Below, one piece after another: positions 27,948 through 35,749 of a stretch of DNA of 64,000 bases. The notes under the pieces were generated by a model, which ran no database searches, was not told where the DNA came from, and worked only from the letters and a program-made list of their open reading frames with translations. A program made the position numbers and the translations under genes. This DNA comes from CAUTUX01 sp963542015. GTDB taxonomy: Bacteria > Bacillota > Clostridia > Christensenellales > CAG-917. The stretch's first letter is position 1; the number at the start of each line of letters is the position of its first letter. Where the stretch lies: positions 34,838-98,837 of the forward strand of contig CAUTUX010000002.1 of NCBI GenBank assembly GCA_963542015.1, read 5' to 3'.

Positions 27948-29474
27948 TTAACACAATTCTTTTCTTAATAAATCGCTTTCAACTTGTTCTGCAACTGTTA
28001 GTGATTCTTTACCTTCATGTATTGCTTTCTCAACCAGATATTTAATTCTTACAAGTTTCTTATCACTTACCTTATACAAGACAGAACATATAAATCCTAT
28101 AATCAAAAGCACTGCTGCCGATACTGCTATAATTACTCTTATAGCTACAAATACTCCTGCTGGTTGTTCTTTTACAAAATCATTCGCTGATGTTGATTTG
28201 ATATATCCAGCAATTTGCAACCCCACTCCAACAATTCCTGCTGCAAGGGCTGCTCCTACTTTTCTTGTAAAGGTCATTACGCCTGACATGTTTGCTGTTG
28301 GTTTCATTCCTAATTTTAAATATGCTATTTCAACAGTGTCTGGGAATATCAACCATGGCATAGATTGTGCACCCGCAAAACCTAATCCCATTATCGCAGC
28401 AAACAATATAATCAACCAAGGCTGTCCCCAATCCTGCTGATATACTGCCAATAAAATAGCTCCTATAATATAAAGGGGTAACCCTATTCTATACGCCAAT
28501 TGTTTTGTTCTCTTTTCTTTTATCAGCATGGCGAATATTATTCCTATCGCCGCCGCAACCATCATTGGTGCTATTATCAGACCAGAACTCATGGCGATTA
28601 CTTTACTTCCTATTTTTAATCCGACATTGTTAATCCCACCAGCTACAAATGTTGAATAATAAATAGCCATTCCGCTGATGACATCCATACACATAAATGC
28701 AGAAACATACATTCCTAAATGTAGTATATATGATTTAACTTTGAGACCATCAAAATATTCTTTAATTTTAAATTTATGTTTTTTTACTTTATCAAAAGGT
28801 ACTCTTTCTTTAACGAGTATACCCGCTATAATCAATGGCAACGCAAATGCGAGTCCAAATCCGATAATTATTATCCAATAAAAGTTGCCGTATTTCATAT
28901 TTCCTTTTTTAACTTTTCCAAAGAAATATGCTGGTATTAAATAAAATACAGCTCCAGCTAATAAATCAAAAAGCAACTTATATGTATTTGCTTTATTCCG
29001 CTCTTTATGATGTGTGGAAATGTCTGCACTCATTGACATATATGGCACTTGTGAAATTGTTGATATGGTACAGTACACCAAATAGGCAATTGTCATCCAT
29101 GCTATTTTGCCAGCATCGCTAAACCCAAGGTTACCAATTGGTGCAAATAAAAATGCCAAACCAAATGGTATGAGAATTCCACCCAATATCATATATGGTT
29201 TTCTTCTACCAAGTTTATTCTTTTTAGAATTTTGAGAAATAAGTCCCATCGCTGGATCTGAAATGGCATCCCACAGTTTTGACAGTATTATCACAAGTCC
29301 TGCTGCAACTGGGGCAATCCCGACTGAATCCGTGAAGTACGGCATCAATAAAACTGAAAGAAATGCCGCCTGTCCGCCACCAAATATATCTGCGGCACCA
29401 TATACTACTTTTTCCCAGCCAGGTACTCGTTCATTCTTCGGTATGGGGTTTTCTTTTTTTTCTTTTTTCTTCAT
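27948..29474 (-). CDS. GPH-family sugar:cation symporter (MelB-like)
   Basis: 508 residues from MKKKEKKENP, with AAGGG before the ATG; a TTG start nine codons earlier is less likely. Twelve hydrophobic segments. The GPH hallmarks are visible at the N-terminus (YGAADIFGGG, LSKLWDAISDPAMG, GRRKPYM). It moves a glycoside or hexuronide with Na+ or H+ across the membrane. No sugar-degrading enzyme is adjacent, so the substrate is open. It lies 50 nt after the P1 peptidase gene in the same direction. Confidence 0.88.
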   Translation of the reverse strand: MKKKEKKENPIPKNERVPGWEKVVYGAADIFGGGQAAFLSVLLMPYFTDSVGIAPVAAGLVIILSKLWDAISDPAMGLISQNSKKNKLGRRKPYMILGGILIPFGLAFLFAPIGNLGFSDAGKIAWMTIAYLVYCTISTISQVPYMSMSADISTHHKERNKANTYKLLFDLLAGAVFYLIPAYFFGKVKKGNMKYGNFYWIIIIGFGLAFALPLIIAGILVKERVPFDKVKKHKFKIKEYFDGLKVKSYILHLGMYVSAFMCMDVISGMAIYYSTFVAGGINNVGLKIGSKVIAMSSGLIIAPMMVAAAIGIIFAMLIKEKRTKQLAYRIGLPLYIIGAILLAVYQQDWGQPWLIILFAAIMGLGFAGAQSMPWLIFPDTVEIAYLKLGMKPTANMSGVMTFTRKVGAALAAGIVGVGLQIAGYIKSTSANDFVKEQPAGVFVAIRVIIAVSAAVLLIIGFICSVLYKVSDKKLVRIKYLVEKAIHEGKESLTVAEQVESDLLRKELC

Positions 29475-29524
29475 ATTTCCCTTTTTATAGCCCTTTATCA
29501 ACTAGTGTAGCTACCACTTCACCC

Positions 29525-30517
29525 TTAATTGCTTGTTTCTTTTGAATTTTCATATATTGTTTTAATCTGGTCAGACATTACATCTTCGCTCTCGCTGTCG
29601 TAAATTATCTCTTGCCCATCAACATTTTTTACAGCATTTATAATTGCCTGTTCAACTGCATTCACAACTCCAACATGTAGAGGAAGTGTATTTAAAACTG
29701 GTTTTTTGTTACTTGCCATTACTATAAATGCATCTCCATCATAATCTGTATGTACTGGTTTTATAACTCTTGCCAATCCATCATGAGCTACTTGTGCCAA
29801 TTTGTTCGCCTGTGCTTTTGTTATTTTAGCATCAGTCATAATGCATCCTATAGTTGTGTTCGTTCCTAGTAATATTTTTAAATAGTCATTATTAAGCAAA
29901 CACTTTTCTGTGTTTATAAAGTTACCGTTCTTGCCTTTTGCTCCAGCAATAATTTTCCCGTCTGTATCATAGATGTCACCAAGTGGATTAGGGACAACAA
30001 CTGCCGTAACTGTAATGCCTGCTACCTTATAACTGGCAATTCCCACACCAGTCTTAACTGCATTTTTTAATCCTCTTATTTTCCCAGCTGTAGCTCCCTT
30101 GCCTGCTCCGATATTTCCACTTTCGGGTTTTTTAATAGTGTTTTCGCAAGCTTGATATCCCATTTGAATATCTGGATAATGATAGTCTTTATCATTTAAA
30201 TCAAATATTGATAGTGCTGGTACTATTGGTATAACTTTTTTATTTAGTGAAAATCCAATTCTTTGTTCTTTTAGATATTTCATAACTCCGCATGAAGCTT
30301 CGAGACCATATGCGGAACCACCAGATAGAACTGCTGCATGGATTTTTTGAACCATCTTTTCACTTCTTAAAAGTTCTGTTTCTTTTGCTGCTGGGGCTCC
30401 ACCCATACATGAAAAGCCTGCCACTGCTCCATTCTTTGCTATTATCGCCGTCACTCCTGTGTAGTCATCTTGTGCGTGTCCTATTCTAAATCCCTGAGGT
30501 ATTTTTACTTTGTCCAT
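29525..30517 (-). CDS. P1 family (DmpA-like, S58) peptidase
   Basis: 330 residues. Conserved stretches of the DmpA/P1 aminopeptidase family are visible: GGAPAAKET, LSGGSAYGL, and GNIGAGKGATAGK (about residue 140). These enzymes self-cleave before a Ser or Thr to give an active N-terminal-nucleophile peptidase acting on small or beta-amino peptides. The exact cleavage residue cannot be fixed by eye; a Thr/Ser in the GCIMTDAKI region is possible. The start follows TTAAGGGAAAA. It sits 7 nt after the lipase gene. Confidence 0.88.
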   Translation of the reverse strand: MDKVKIPQGFRIGHAQDDYTGVTAIIAKNGAVAGFSCMGGAPAAKETELLRSEKMVQKIHAAVLSGGSAYGLEASCGVMKYLKEQRIGFSLNKKVIPIVPALSIFDLNDKDYHYPDIQMGYQACENTIKKPESGNIGAGKGATAGKIRGLKNAVKTGVGIASYKVAGITVTAVVVPNPLGDIYDTDGKIIAGAKGKNGNFINTEKCLLNNDYLKILLGTNTTIGCIMTDAKITKAQANKLAQVAHDGLARVIKPVHTDYDGDAFIVMASNKKPVLNTLPLHVGVVNAVEQAIINAVKNVDGQEIIYDSESEDVMSDQIKTIYENSKETSN

Positions 30518-30524
30518 TTTTCCC

Positions 30525-31448
30525 TTAACTATTGAATTCGTCTATTTTTATGAGTATATCGTTATACACTTCTTCATTATTTGTCTCGTTTAAAATTTCA
30601 TGTCTACACTCTGGATATATTTTTATAAATACCTTTTTCATTCCGAGTGATTTATATAGTTTTTCAAGTTTCAAAACTTTTTTTGCTTTGCCGCCTACTG
30701 GGTCATCTGCTCCCGAAAACATTGCAACTTTGTATTCCCTAGGTATTCCATCTAGTTGTGATTTTTTATATAAATTTACCAGCCCATCCAACATGTATTT
30801 AAAAAATGCTATCGACATAACCTGCCCAGACTTTGGATCATCCTCATATTTTTTTACTTGTGCTTTGTCTCGTGACAACCACGCATATTTTGACCCATCA
30901 TTTTTAAAAGGCTTATTAAATGCTCCAAATGACATTTTATCCAAAGTTGTTGCTGCTGCCTCTCCTCCTTTTGTCTTTTTATACTGAGAGGTGGCTATAC
31001 TTTGACCCAACTTTGTCAACATTCCACCATTATGGGCAGTCCCTGATAAGATTACTCCTTTACTTGGATTCTTTTTTTGAATGTATCTCTGTGAAAGAAA
31101 ACTGCCGTAGCTGTGCCCAAATAATATTAATGGTAACTTGTATCTTTCTGTTAGCATATTTGAGATTTGAATCATGTCTTCAACGGTGTCTTCAAAAATG
31201 TTTCCTTGATGATACCCGTCGACATTTTTCTTTGAAGCTTTTGCACTTGTCTCGCCGTGAGCTCTATGATCGTCAGCAAATACTATATATCCTTTACTGT
31301 TTAAGAACTTGGCAAAATCATCATAACGAAGAGCATGCTCCGCCATGCCATGTGATATTTGAACAATTCCTTTTGGGTCTTTAACATCATCCCATAAATA
31401 GCATGAGAGCTCAGTCCCATCAAATGCCTTTACTATTTCCTTTTTCAC
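30525..31448 (-). CDS. Alpha/beta-hydrolase, monoacylglycerol lipase-like
   Basis: 307 residues from a GTG start, with AAGGGGG about 10 nt upstream. The hydrolase fold is shown by ISHGMAEHALRY (oxyanion region), DDHRAHGET, the nucleophile elbow GHSYGS, SGADDPVGG (acid) and ECRHEI (His). This is the lysophospholipase/monoglyceride lipase group. No signal peptide. First gene of the minus-strand run 31.4-25.3 kb. A 7-bp dyad lies about 45 nt upstream. Its leader TTAAGGGGGAAAAT is complementary to the C-rich stretch of the candidate small RNA. Confidence 0.88.
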   Translation of the reverse strand: MKKEIVKAFDGTELSCYLWDDVKDPKGIVQISHGMAEHALRYDDFAKFLNSKGYIVFADDHRAHGETSAKASKKNVDGYHQGNIFEDTVEDMIQISNMLTERYKLPLILFGHSYGSFLSQRYIQKKNPSKGVILSGTAHNGGMLTKLGQSIATSQYKKTKGGEAAATTLDKMSFGAFNKPFKNDGSKYAWLSRDKAQVKKYEDDPKSGQVMSIAFFKYMLDGLVNLYKKSQLDGIPREYKVAMFSGADDPVGGKAKKVLKLEKLYKSLGMKKVFIKIYPECRHEILNETNNEEVYNDILIKIDEFNS

Positions 31449-31491
31449 TTATTTTCCCCCTTAAGTTAAAAGTCGTTGGATTTATCTTATC

Positions 31492-31509
31492 ACATCAAGT
31501 GTTTGATGT
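31492..31509. promoter_or_regulatory. Dyad between divergent genes
   Basis: ACATCAA-GTGT-TTGATGT, a perfect 7-bp inverted repeat, lies between the lipase gene (minus) and the small membrane-protein gene (plus). On the minus side it sits just upstream of GATAAGAT, a possible -10. It is a candidate operator; the regulator is unknown. Confidence 0.35.
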
Positions 31510-31574
31510 AAAAAAATGACTTTTTTTGAAAACTGTCCTTGTTTGAATATTTTGTTTTAACTTATACTGTTTGT

Positions 31575-32210
31575 ATGAAACACAAAAAAGTTAGTGAACA
31601 TGTAACTGGCAACACCTTTATTGATATTCACGGTAACCGATATGATATCACTAAAGCTCATGTTGTTGAGGGTCAAACACATGCAACCAAGAATGAACGC
31701 ACTGACAAAAATAAAAATTCTACTAATAATACAAAATCAAAAAAACATGTTAAAAGAAAGGACCTTCCTGCTTTTAATAAAGACAGCTATTGGCTCGATC
31801 CAAATGTCTATACTCCAGAAGATAAAAAGAAATTTTTAGTTGGTAAAATTCTTACAGCTTTATGTTGTTCGTTTTTCCTATTTGGGGCAATTATGTTTTT
31901 TGTTCCTGATATTAAAATCAATAATGCATATGCCCTTCTTGTATATCACTGCATCGCTGCCGTGCTCTCATTTATAGGGATAATCTTTCTTATGCTAGCT
32001 GAATTAAAAATAAAGACTTGCGATAAAGTATCCAAACTGCAACTAAGAAAAGAAGATCGTGCAAGCATAAAGAAGGTAGGGGTACTTGCTGGACTGTGTA
32101 GAACAGTATTTATTTTTTCAGTGTCTCTTATTATTGTAATAAGCATCTTTGTATATATATCGGGCTGGTTTGAAAGTGCATTAAGAGCAATTCGAATTCT
32201 CTTAAAATAA
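31575..32210 (+). CDS. Small two-helix membrane protein, unknown
   Basis: 211 residues from MKHKKVSE. The first 100 residues are polar and rich in Lys, Asn, Thr and His, then two hydrophobic segments (about 98-120 and 126-150), a charged stretch, and a third hydrophobic segment near 170-195. No family recognised. A TATACT box ends 6 nt before the ATG and there is no ribosome-binding site, the same arrangement as trxB, so a leaderless transcript is likely. The gene stands alone. Confidence 0.75.
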   Translation: MKHKKVSEHVTGNTFIDIHGNRYDITKAHVVEGQTHATKNERTDKNKNSTNNTKSKKHVKRKDLPAFNKDSYWLDPNVYTPEDKKKFLVGKILTALCCSFFLFGAIMFFVPDIKINNAYALLVYHCIAAVLSFIGIIFLMLAELKIKTCDKVSKLQLRKEDRASIKKVGVLAGLCRTVFIFSVSLIIVISIFVYISGWFESALRAIRILLK

Positions 32211-32301
32211 ATTCTTAAATTCGGGTTTTAATTCACAGAACTTAGAGTTAACACTCAACGCTCTTATCTTTATTGTCTTCTTAAATTAAAAATTGCAGTT
32301 T

Positions 32302-33162
32302 TTACTTGTGCATAAATATTACACCATATGTGCCTGGACCACAATGTGCTCCTATAACTGGTCCTATTGGTTGCCGTATTATTGAAGCTCCTTCTATATT
32401 TTCTTTTACATCTTTCTCAAGTGCGTCCCCAACTTCTGCGTTATCTGCATCGACAATATATATCGGAGCATCATCTATATTTGCGTATGTTTCTAAGACT
32501 TTATTCAGAATATATCTATATGCTTTTTTTAAGCCATTAACTTTTGTTTCAATATCTATTTCTCCGTCTTTATTAACTGTTAAGATTGGTTTTATATGCA
32601 TTACATTTGCGATAGTTGCTTTAGTTTTAGAGATTCTTCCTCCTCTAGATAGGTAAATCAAATCATCAACTACAAATAAAATCGACACTTTATCTCGTAT
32701 ACTTTCAAGATATTCATATGTTTTATCAATGTCGCAATTGTGTGACTTAAAATATTTTGCTCCAAGGTAGACTAAAATCCCTGCCCCAAGACATATATTT
32801 AATGTGTCGAATCTCTTGAACTTAACATTCGGATATTTTTCGTGAAGCATCGCAACTGCGTGATCCATATGAATAAATGTTGAGGACATCTTCGAAGAAA
32901 AAGCTATATACAAAATATCTTCTCCCTTTTTGAAATATGGCTCAAAATATTCAATATAAGCACTTTCATTAAGTCCTGCAGTAACTACTTTTGAGCCCTT
33001 TTTCATTTTGCTGAAAAAATCTGCAATGTCTATTTCTCGTCCGAGGTCATAAAGATATTCTTCACCATCGACAATATATGGCATTTTAATTACTTCTATT
33101 CCTAGTTCGTCAGCAGATGTATACCACAACTCACAATCTGTATCACAAAAAAGTACTGACAT
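32302..33162 (-). CDS. DegV family fatty-acid-binding protein
   Basis: 286 residues from MSVLFCDTD, with AGGAGG upstream; the longer frame is not needed. The DegV pattern is clear: a first-strand DTDCELW, IAFSSKMSST (lipid carboxylate-binding loop), LFVVDDLIYLSRGGRIS, and the C-terminal RQPIGPVIGAHCGPGT. Family members bind fatty acids and work with the FakA kinase to feed exogenous fatty acids to phospholipid synthesis. No fakA is adjacent. A single-gene unit. Confidence 0.92.
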   Translation of the reverse strand: MSVLFCDTDCELWYTSADELGIEVIKMPYIVDGEEYLYDLGREIDIADFFSKMKKGSKVVTAGLNESAYIEYFEPYFKKGEDILYIAFSSKMSSTFIHMDHAVAMLHEKYPNVKFKRFDTLNICLGAGILVYLGAKYFKSHNCDIDKTYEYLESIRDKVSILFVVDDLIYLSRGGRISKTKATIANVMHIKPILTVNKDGEIDIETKVNGLKKAYRYILNKVLETYANIDDAPIYIVDADNAEVGDALEKDVKENIEGASIIRQPIGPVIGAHCGPGTYGVIFMHK

Positions 33163-33329
33163 CTTATGTCCTCCTACCAAAAAAAGTTCAATAGTGTTAT
33201 ACCACAAAAATTTTTATACAACAAACTACTAATTTTTTTGGTTTTAAATAATTATAGTGTGTCTATTCGGGTATTTTTTAAAATTCACCCTCGAATATAA
33301 GTATAAATATTTTTATACTTTAATTTTTT

Positions 33330-33356
33330 TTGACATGTTTTTTCTGTTAATATAAT
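33330..33356 (+). promoter_or_regulatory. Promoter of the rpsF operon
   Basis: Perfect TTGACA (33330-33335) with TATAAT at 33351-33356 (15-nt spacer); a TAATAT two bases on gives 17. Confidence 0.65.
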
Positions 33357-33379
33357 ATTATATGACTTGAAAGAGTTAA

Positions 33380-33412
33380 TCCTTTCTCGTAAGAGACAAA
33401 AGACCATAAGGA
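33380..33412 (+). promoter_or_regulatory. rpsF leader hairpin masking the ribosome-binding site
   Basis: TCCTT (33380-33384) can pair with AAGGA (33408-33412), which belongs to the rpsF ribosome-binding site. An inner hairpin TCTC-GTAA-GAGA (33385-33396) sits on top with a 3' side bulge containing GACC. Known rpsF leaders bind the S6:S18 complex through a similar structure; here the typical CCG bulge is not exact, so assignment is tentative. Confidence 0.5.
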
Positions 33413-33420
33413 GGTATGCG

Positions 33421-33702
33421 ATGAATAAATATGAAATTCTTTACATTATTCGTTGTGATGTTGAAGAGGACAAAAGAGCTTCTTTAGTTCAAAAGTATCA
33501 GGATGTCGTCACTGGTTTTTCTGGAACGATCGATTCTGTTGAGGAATTAGGCATGAAAAAGTTTGCCTATGAAATCGACAAGAGACCTGAAGGATACTAT
33601 GTATTAATGAATGTTACTTGCCCAGCCGAAGCTCAATTCGAAGTTGACAGACAAATGCGTAATGACGAAAACATTGTTCGCCAAATGATAATTGCAAAAT
33701 AG
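33421..33702 (+). CDS. rpsF: 30S ribosomal protein S6
   Basis: 93 residues from MNKYEILYII, with AAGGAGG before the ATG; an upstream in-frame ATG at 33367 would read through the leader. The whole S6 fold is present, with the RNA-binding and S18-binding surface FAYEIDKRPEGYY. Binds 16S rRNA with S18 in the central domain of the small subunit. First gene of rpsF-ssb-rpsR, 14 nt before ssb. Possibly autoregulated through the leader hairpin. Confidence 0.97.
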   Translation: MNKYEILYIIRCDVEEDKRASLVQKYQDVVTGFSGTIDSVEELGMKKFAYEIDKRPEGYYVLMNVTCPAEAQFEVDRQMRNDENIVRQMIIAK

Positions 33703-33716
33703 GGAGGGAATTATTT

Positions 33717-34091
33717 ATGAATAAAGCGATTTTGATAGGAAATCTTACAAAAGATCCGATTTTAAATAAAACTGCATCTGGTTTAAGTTTTTGCCGTTTC
33801 ACTGTAGCGATTAATAGTTTTGCCGATAGACCGGCTGACTTTGTTCCTATTGTTGCATGGGAAAAAGTTGCAGATAACTGCATGAAATTTTTAAAAAAGG
33901 GTTCTAAGGTTGCTGTTGATGGAACATTACGTTCAAACAGTTATGAGGATCAGAATGGTGAGCGTAAATTTACTCTCGATGTTACTGCTTCAAGAGTAGA
34001 ATTTTTATCAACCACACCTGTAAGAGAAGACAACTCTCATCCTACAGAATTCAGTGAGGTTACAGCTATTAACGATAACCTCGGTTTTTAA
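33717..34091 (+). CDS. ssb: Single-stranded DNA-binding protein
   Basis: 124 residues. The OB-fold fills residues 1-105 (KAILIGNLTKDP, RFTVAIN, FVPIVAWEK, VDGTLRSNSYED). The tail after the fold is only about 20 residues, shorter than in most bacterial SSBs. The last residues are NDNLGF, where the usual acidic tip is close to DDDIPF, so the site that recruits repair and replication partners is weakened. Lies between rpsF and rpsR, the conserved Gram-positive order. Confidence 0.95.
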   Translation: MNKAILIGNLTKDPILNKTASGLSFCRFTVAINSFADRPADFVPIVAWEKVADNCMKFLKKGSKVAVDGTLRSNSYEDQNGERKFTLDVTASRVEFLSTTPVREDNSHPTEFSEVTAINDNLGF

Positions 34092-34103
34092 GGAGATTTA
34101 ATA

Positions 34104-34358
34104 ATGGAAAACGAAACAAAAAGCTATTCTAATGGACATCAAAAAAGAACACCTAAGAAGAAAGTATGCCACTTTTGCGTAGAACATATATCTGACATTG
34201 ATTATAAAGATACTGCTCTGCTCCGTCGTTTTATAACGGAAAAAGGCAAAATCAATCCAAGGAGAGCTACTGGTGTTTGTGCAAAACATCAGAGACTTTT
34301 AGCAAACGCAATTAAGCGTGCTAGAGTTATGGCTTTGTTACCTTTCAAGGCTGACTAA
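34104..34358 (+). CDS. rpsR: 30S ribosomal protein S18
   Basis: 84 residues with the S18 pattern DYKDTALLRRFITEKGKI, RRATGVCAKHQR and LANAIKRARVMALLP. A CHFC pair and a later Cys are present, as in zinc-retaining (C+) versions, though one ligand is uncertain. Partner of S6 in the small subunit. AAGGAG before the ATG. The following MBL-hydrolase gene starts 35 nt downstream and may be read from the same transcript. Confidence 0.96.
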   Translation: MENETKSYSNGHQKRTPKKKVCHFCVEHISDIDYKDTALLRRFITEKGKINPRRATGVCAKHQRLLANAIKRARVMALLPFKAD

Positions 34359-34393
34359 TTTAATATAAGATATTCGAGTTTTAACATCTTACT

Positions 34394-35749
34394 GTGAGTA
34401 CTAAAAAGACACCTCAAAACAAGAAACAGACACCTGTTTTTGCTATTGTCGTTACTTTAACATTACTTATATTGCTTTCAATTGCGACAGCCTTTTTGAT
34501 TTTTAGATTTGTATTCCCAGAGCAATTTAATAAGATCTTCCACATTAATAAGTCAAATAATGGAAATAACAAGGCACCTCAAACGCCTCATGAAAAACAA
34601 CCAAATGTGCCACTTTATGACGGATCTTTAACGGCAACATTTATTGATGTAAAGCAAGGAGATAGTATGCTCCTCACATTACCAGATAAGAGAACAATGC
34701 TGATAGATGGCGGAGACAGATCACAAAGGGATAATGTCATCAATTTGCTAAAATCGTTAAATATTACATACCTTGATTATGTAATGTTGACGCATACAGA
34801 TGAAGATCATTGTGGTAGCTTAGATGATGTTATTAGGGAATATAAAAACAAAATAGGAATTATCTATCTTCCAAAAATTCAATCAAAAAATAATTCTCTA
34901 AAAAACTTAAGTAAAAAATACAGAACAATTACAACTAAGGCTTATCAAGATATTGTTGATGCTGCCCTCTCCTCTGGAGGAAAGGTTGAATATACTGTGG
35001 ATAAAATTGTTTTGAATGGGAAAGGCTACACTATCACCATGTTCTGCCGAGATGAGAATTATTACACAAACAACATGAATGGATTTAAGAGCAAGCCCAC
35101 CGCTCAATGGCTAAACGATGTATCTCCAATAACTGTAATAGAATATAATGGAAGGAAACTTGTAGTAACGGGAGACGCAAATGGAAAAAAGTACTCACCT
35201 AAATACAGTGCCGAACATAACTGGATAAACCAGATGCAGAGTAATGGAATAAGTGATGATGATTTTGATGCTGATGTTTTAAAGGTAGGACATCATGGTT
35301 CTGATGGATCATCTTCGACAGATTTCCTTGAATACATTGATTGTGAATATGCGGTTGTATCTTCTAACAAAGGAACTGAAGCTGTCGATAAATCAAAGAA
35401 GTATTCTCCATTTTTAAGTACAGACTTTTTAAATAAAAATTTACACTTAACCAATTTCTTTTCAGAAAGAAAATATGGTCACCCTACAGAAGAAGTTTGC
35501 GGTGAAAATGGTCGTCTCGCAAAAGCTCATTTTAAAGAGATTTATTATACTTCTCTACATGGAAATATTTTTGTTCAAATCACAAAAGAAGGTAGGCTTG
35601 TATTTTCAACCACATATGCTCCTGTTGAAGAGTCTTCAGGAATTTCTTTTAAAAAGAATGAAAAACATAAAAATGAAAACTTTATAATCAAAGTTAGATC
35701 TATCTTTATTATTTCTTTTAGTGAAATTAAAAAGTTTTTAAATCAATAA
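34394..35749 (+). CDS. Membrane-anchored ComEC/Rec2-like metallo-beta-lactamase hydrolase
   Basis: 451 residues from a GTG start. A single N-terminal membrane segment (about 16-40) is followed by a spacer and an MBL-fold domain: DVKQGDSMLLTLP, IDGGD, the metal motif THTDEDHCGS (about residue 138), VVTGDAN and LKVGHHGSDGSSS. This is the C-terminal hydrolase domain of ComEC without the channel, as in many secreted ComEC-like nucleases of Gram-positives. It probably acts outside the cell on nucleic acid or phosphodiesters (inference). The C-terminal 30 residues are hydrophobic and basic. It overlaps the convergent proS gene by 7 nt. Confidence 0.88.
   Translation: MSTKKTPQNKKQTPVFAIVVTLTLLILLSIATAFLIFRFVFPEQFNKIFHINKSNNGNNKAPQTPHEKQPNVPLYDGSLTATFIDVKQGDSMLLTLPDKRTMLIDGGDRSQRDNVINLLKSLNITYLDYVMLTHTDEDHCGSLDDVIREYKNKIGIIYLPKIQSKNNSLKNLSKKYRTITTKAYQDIVDAALSSGGKVEYTVDKIVLNGKGYTITMFCRDENYYTNNMNGFKSKPTAQWLNDVSPITVIEYNGRKLVVTGDANGKKYSPKYSAEHNWINQMQSNGISDDDFDADVLKVGHHGSDGSSSTDFLEYIDCEYAVVSSNKGTEAVDKSKKYSPFLSTDFLNKNLHLTNFFSERKYGHPTEEVCGENGRLAKAHFKEIYYTSLHGNIFVQITKEGRLVFSTTYAPVEESSGISFKKNEKHKNENFIIKVRSIFIISFSEIKKFLNQ

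Noticed and set aside
32245..32256. GAGTTAACACTC near the DegV gene, CIRCE-like
   Set aside because: Lacks the two 9-base arms with 9-base spacing and lies at the 3' ends of two convergent genes.
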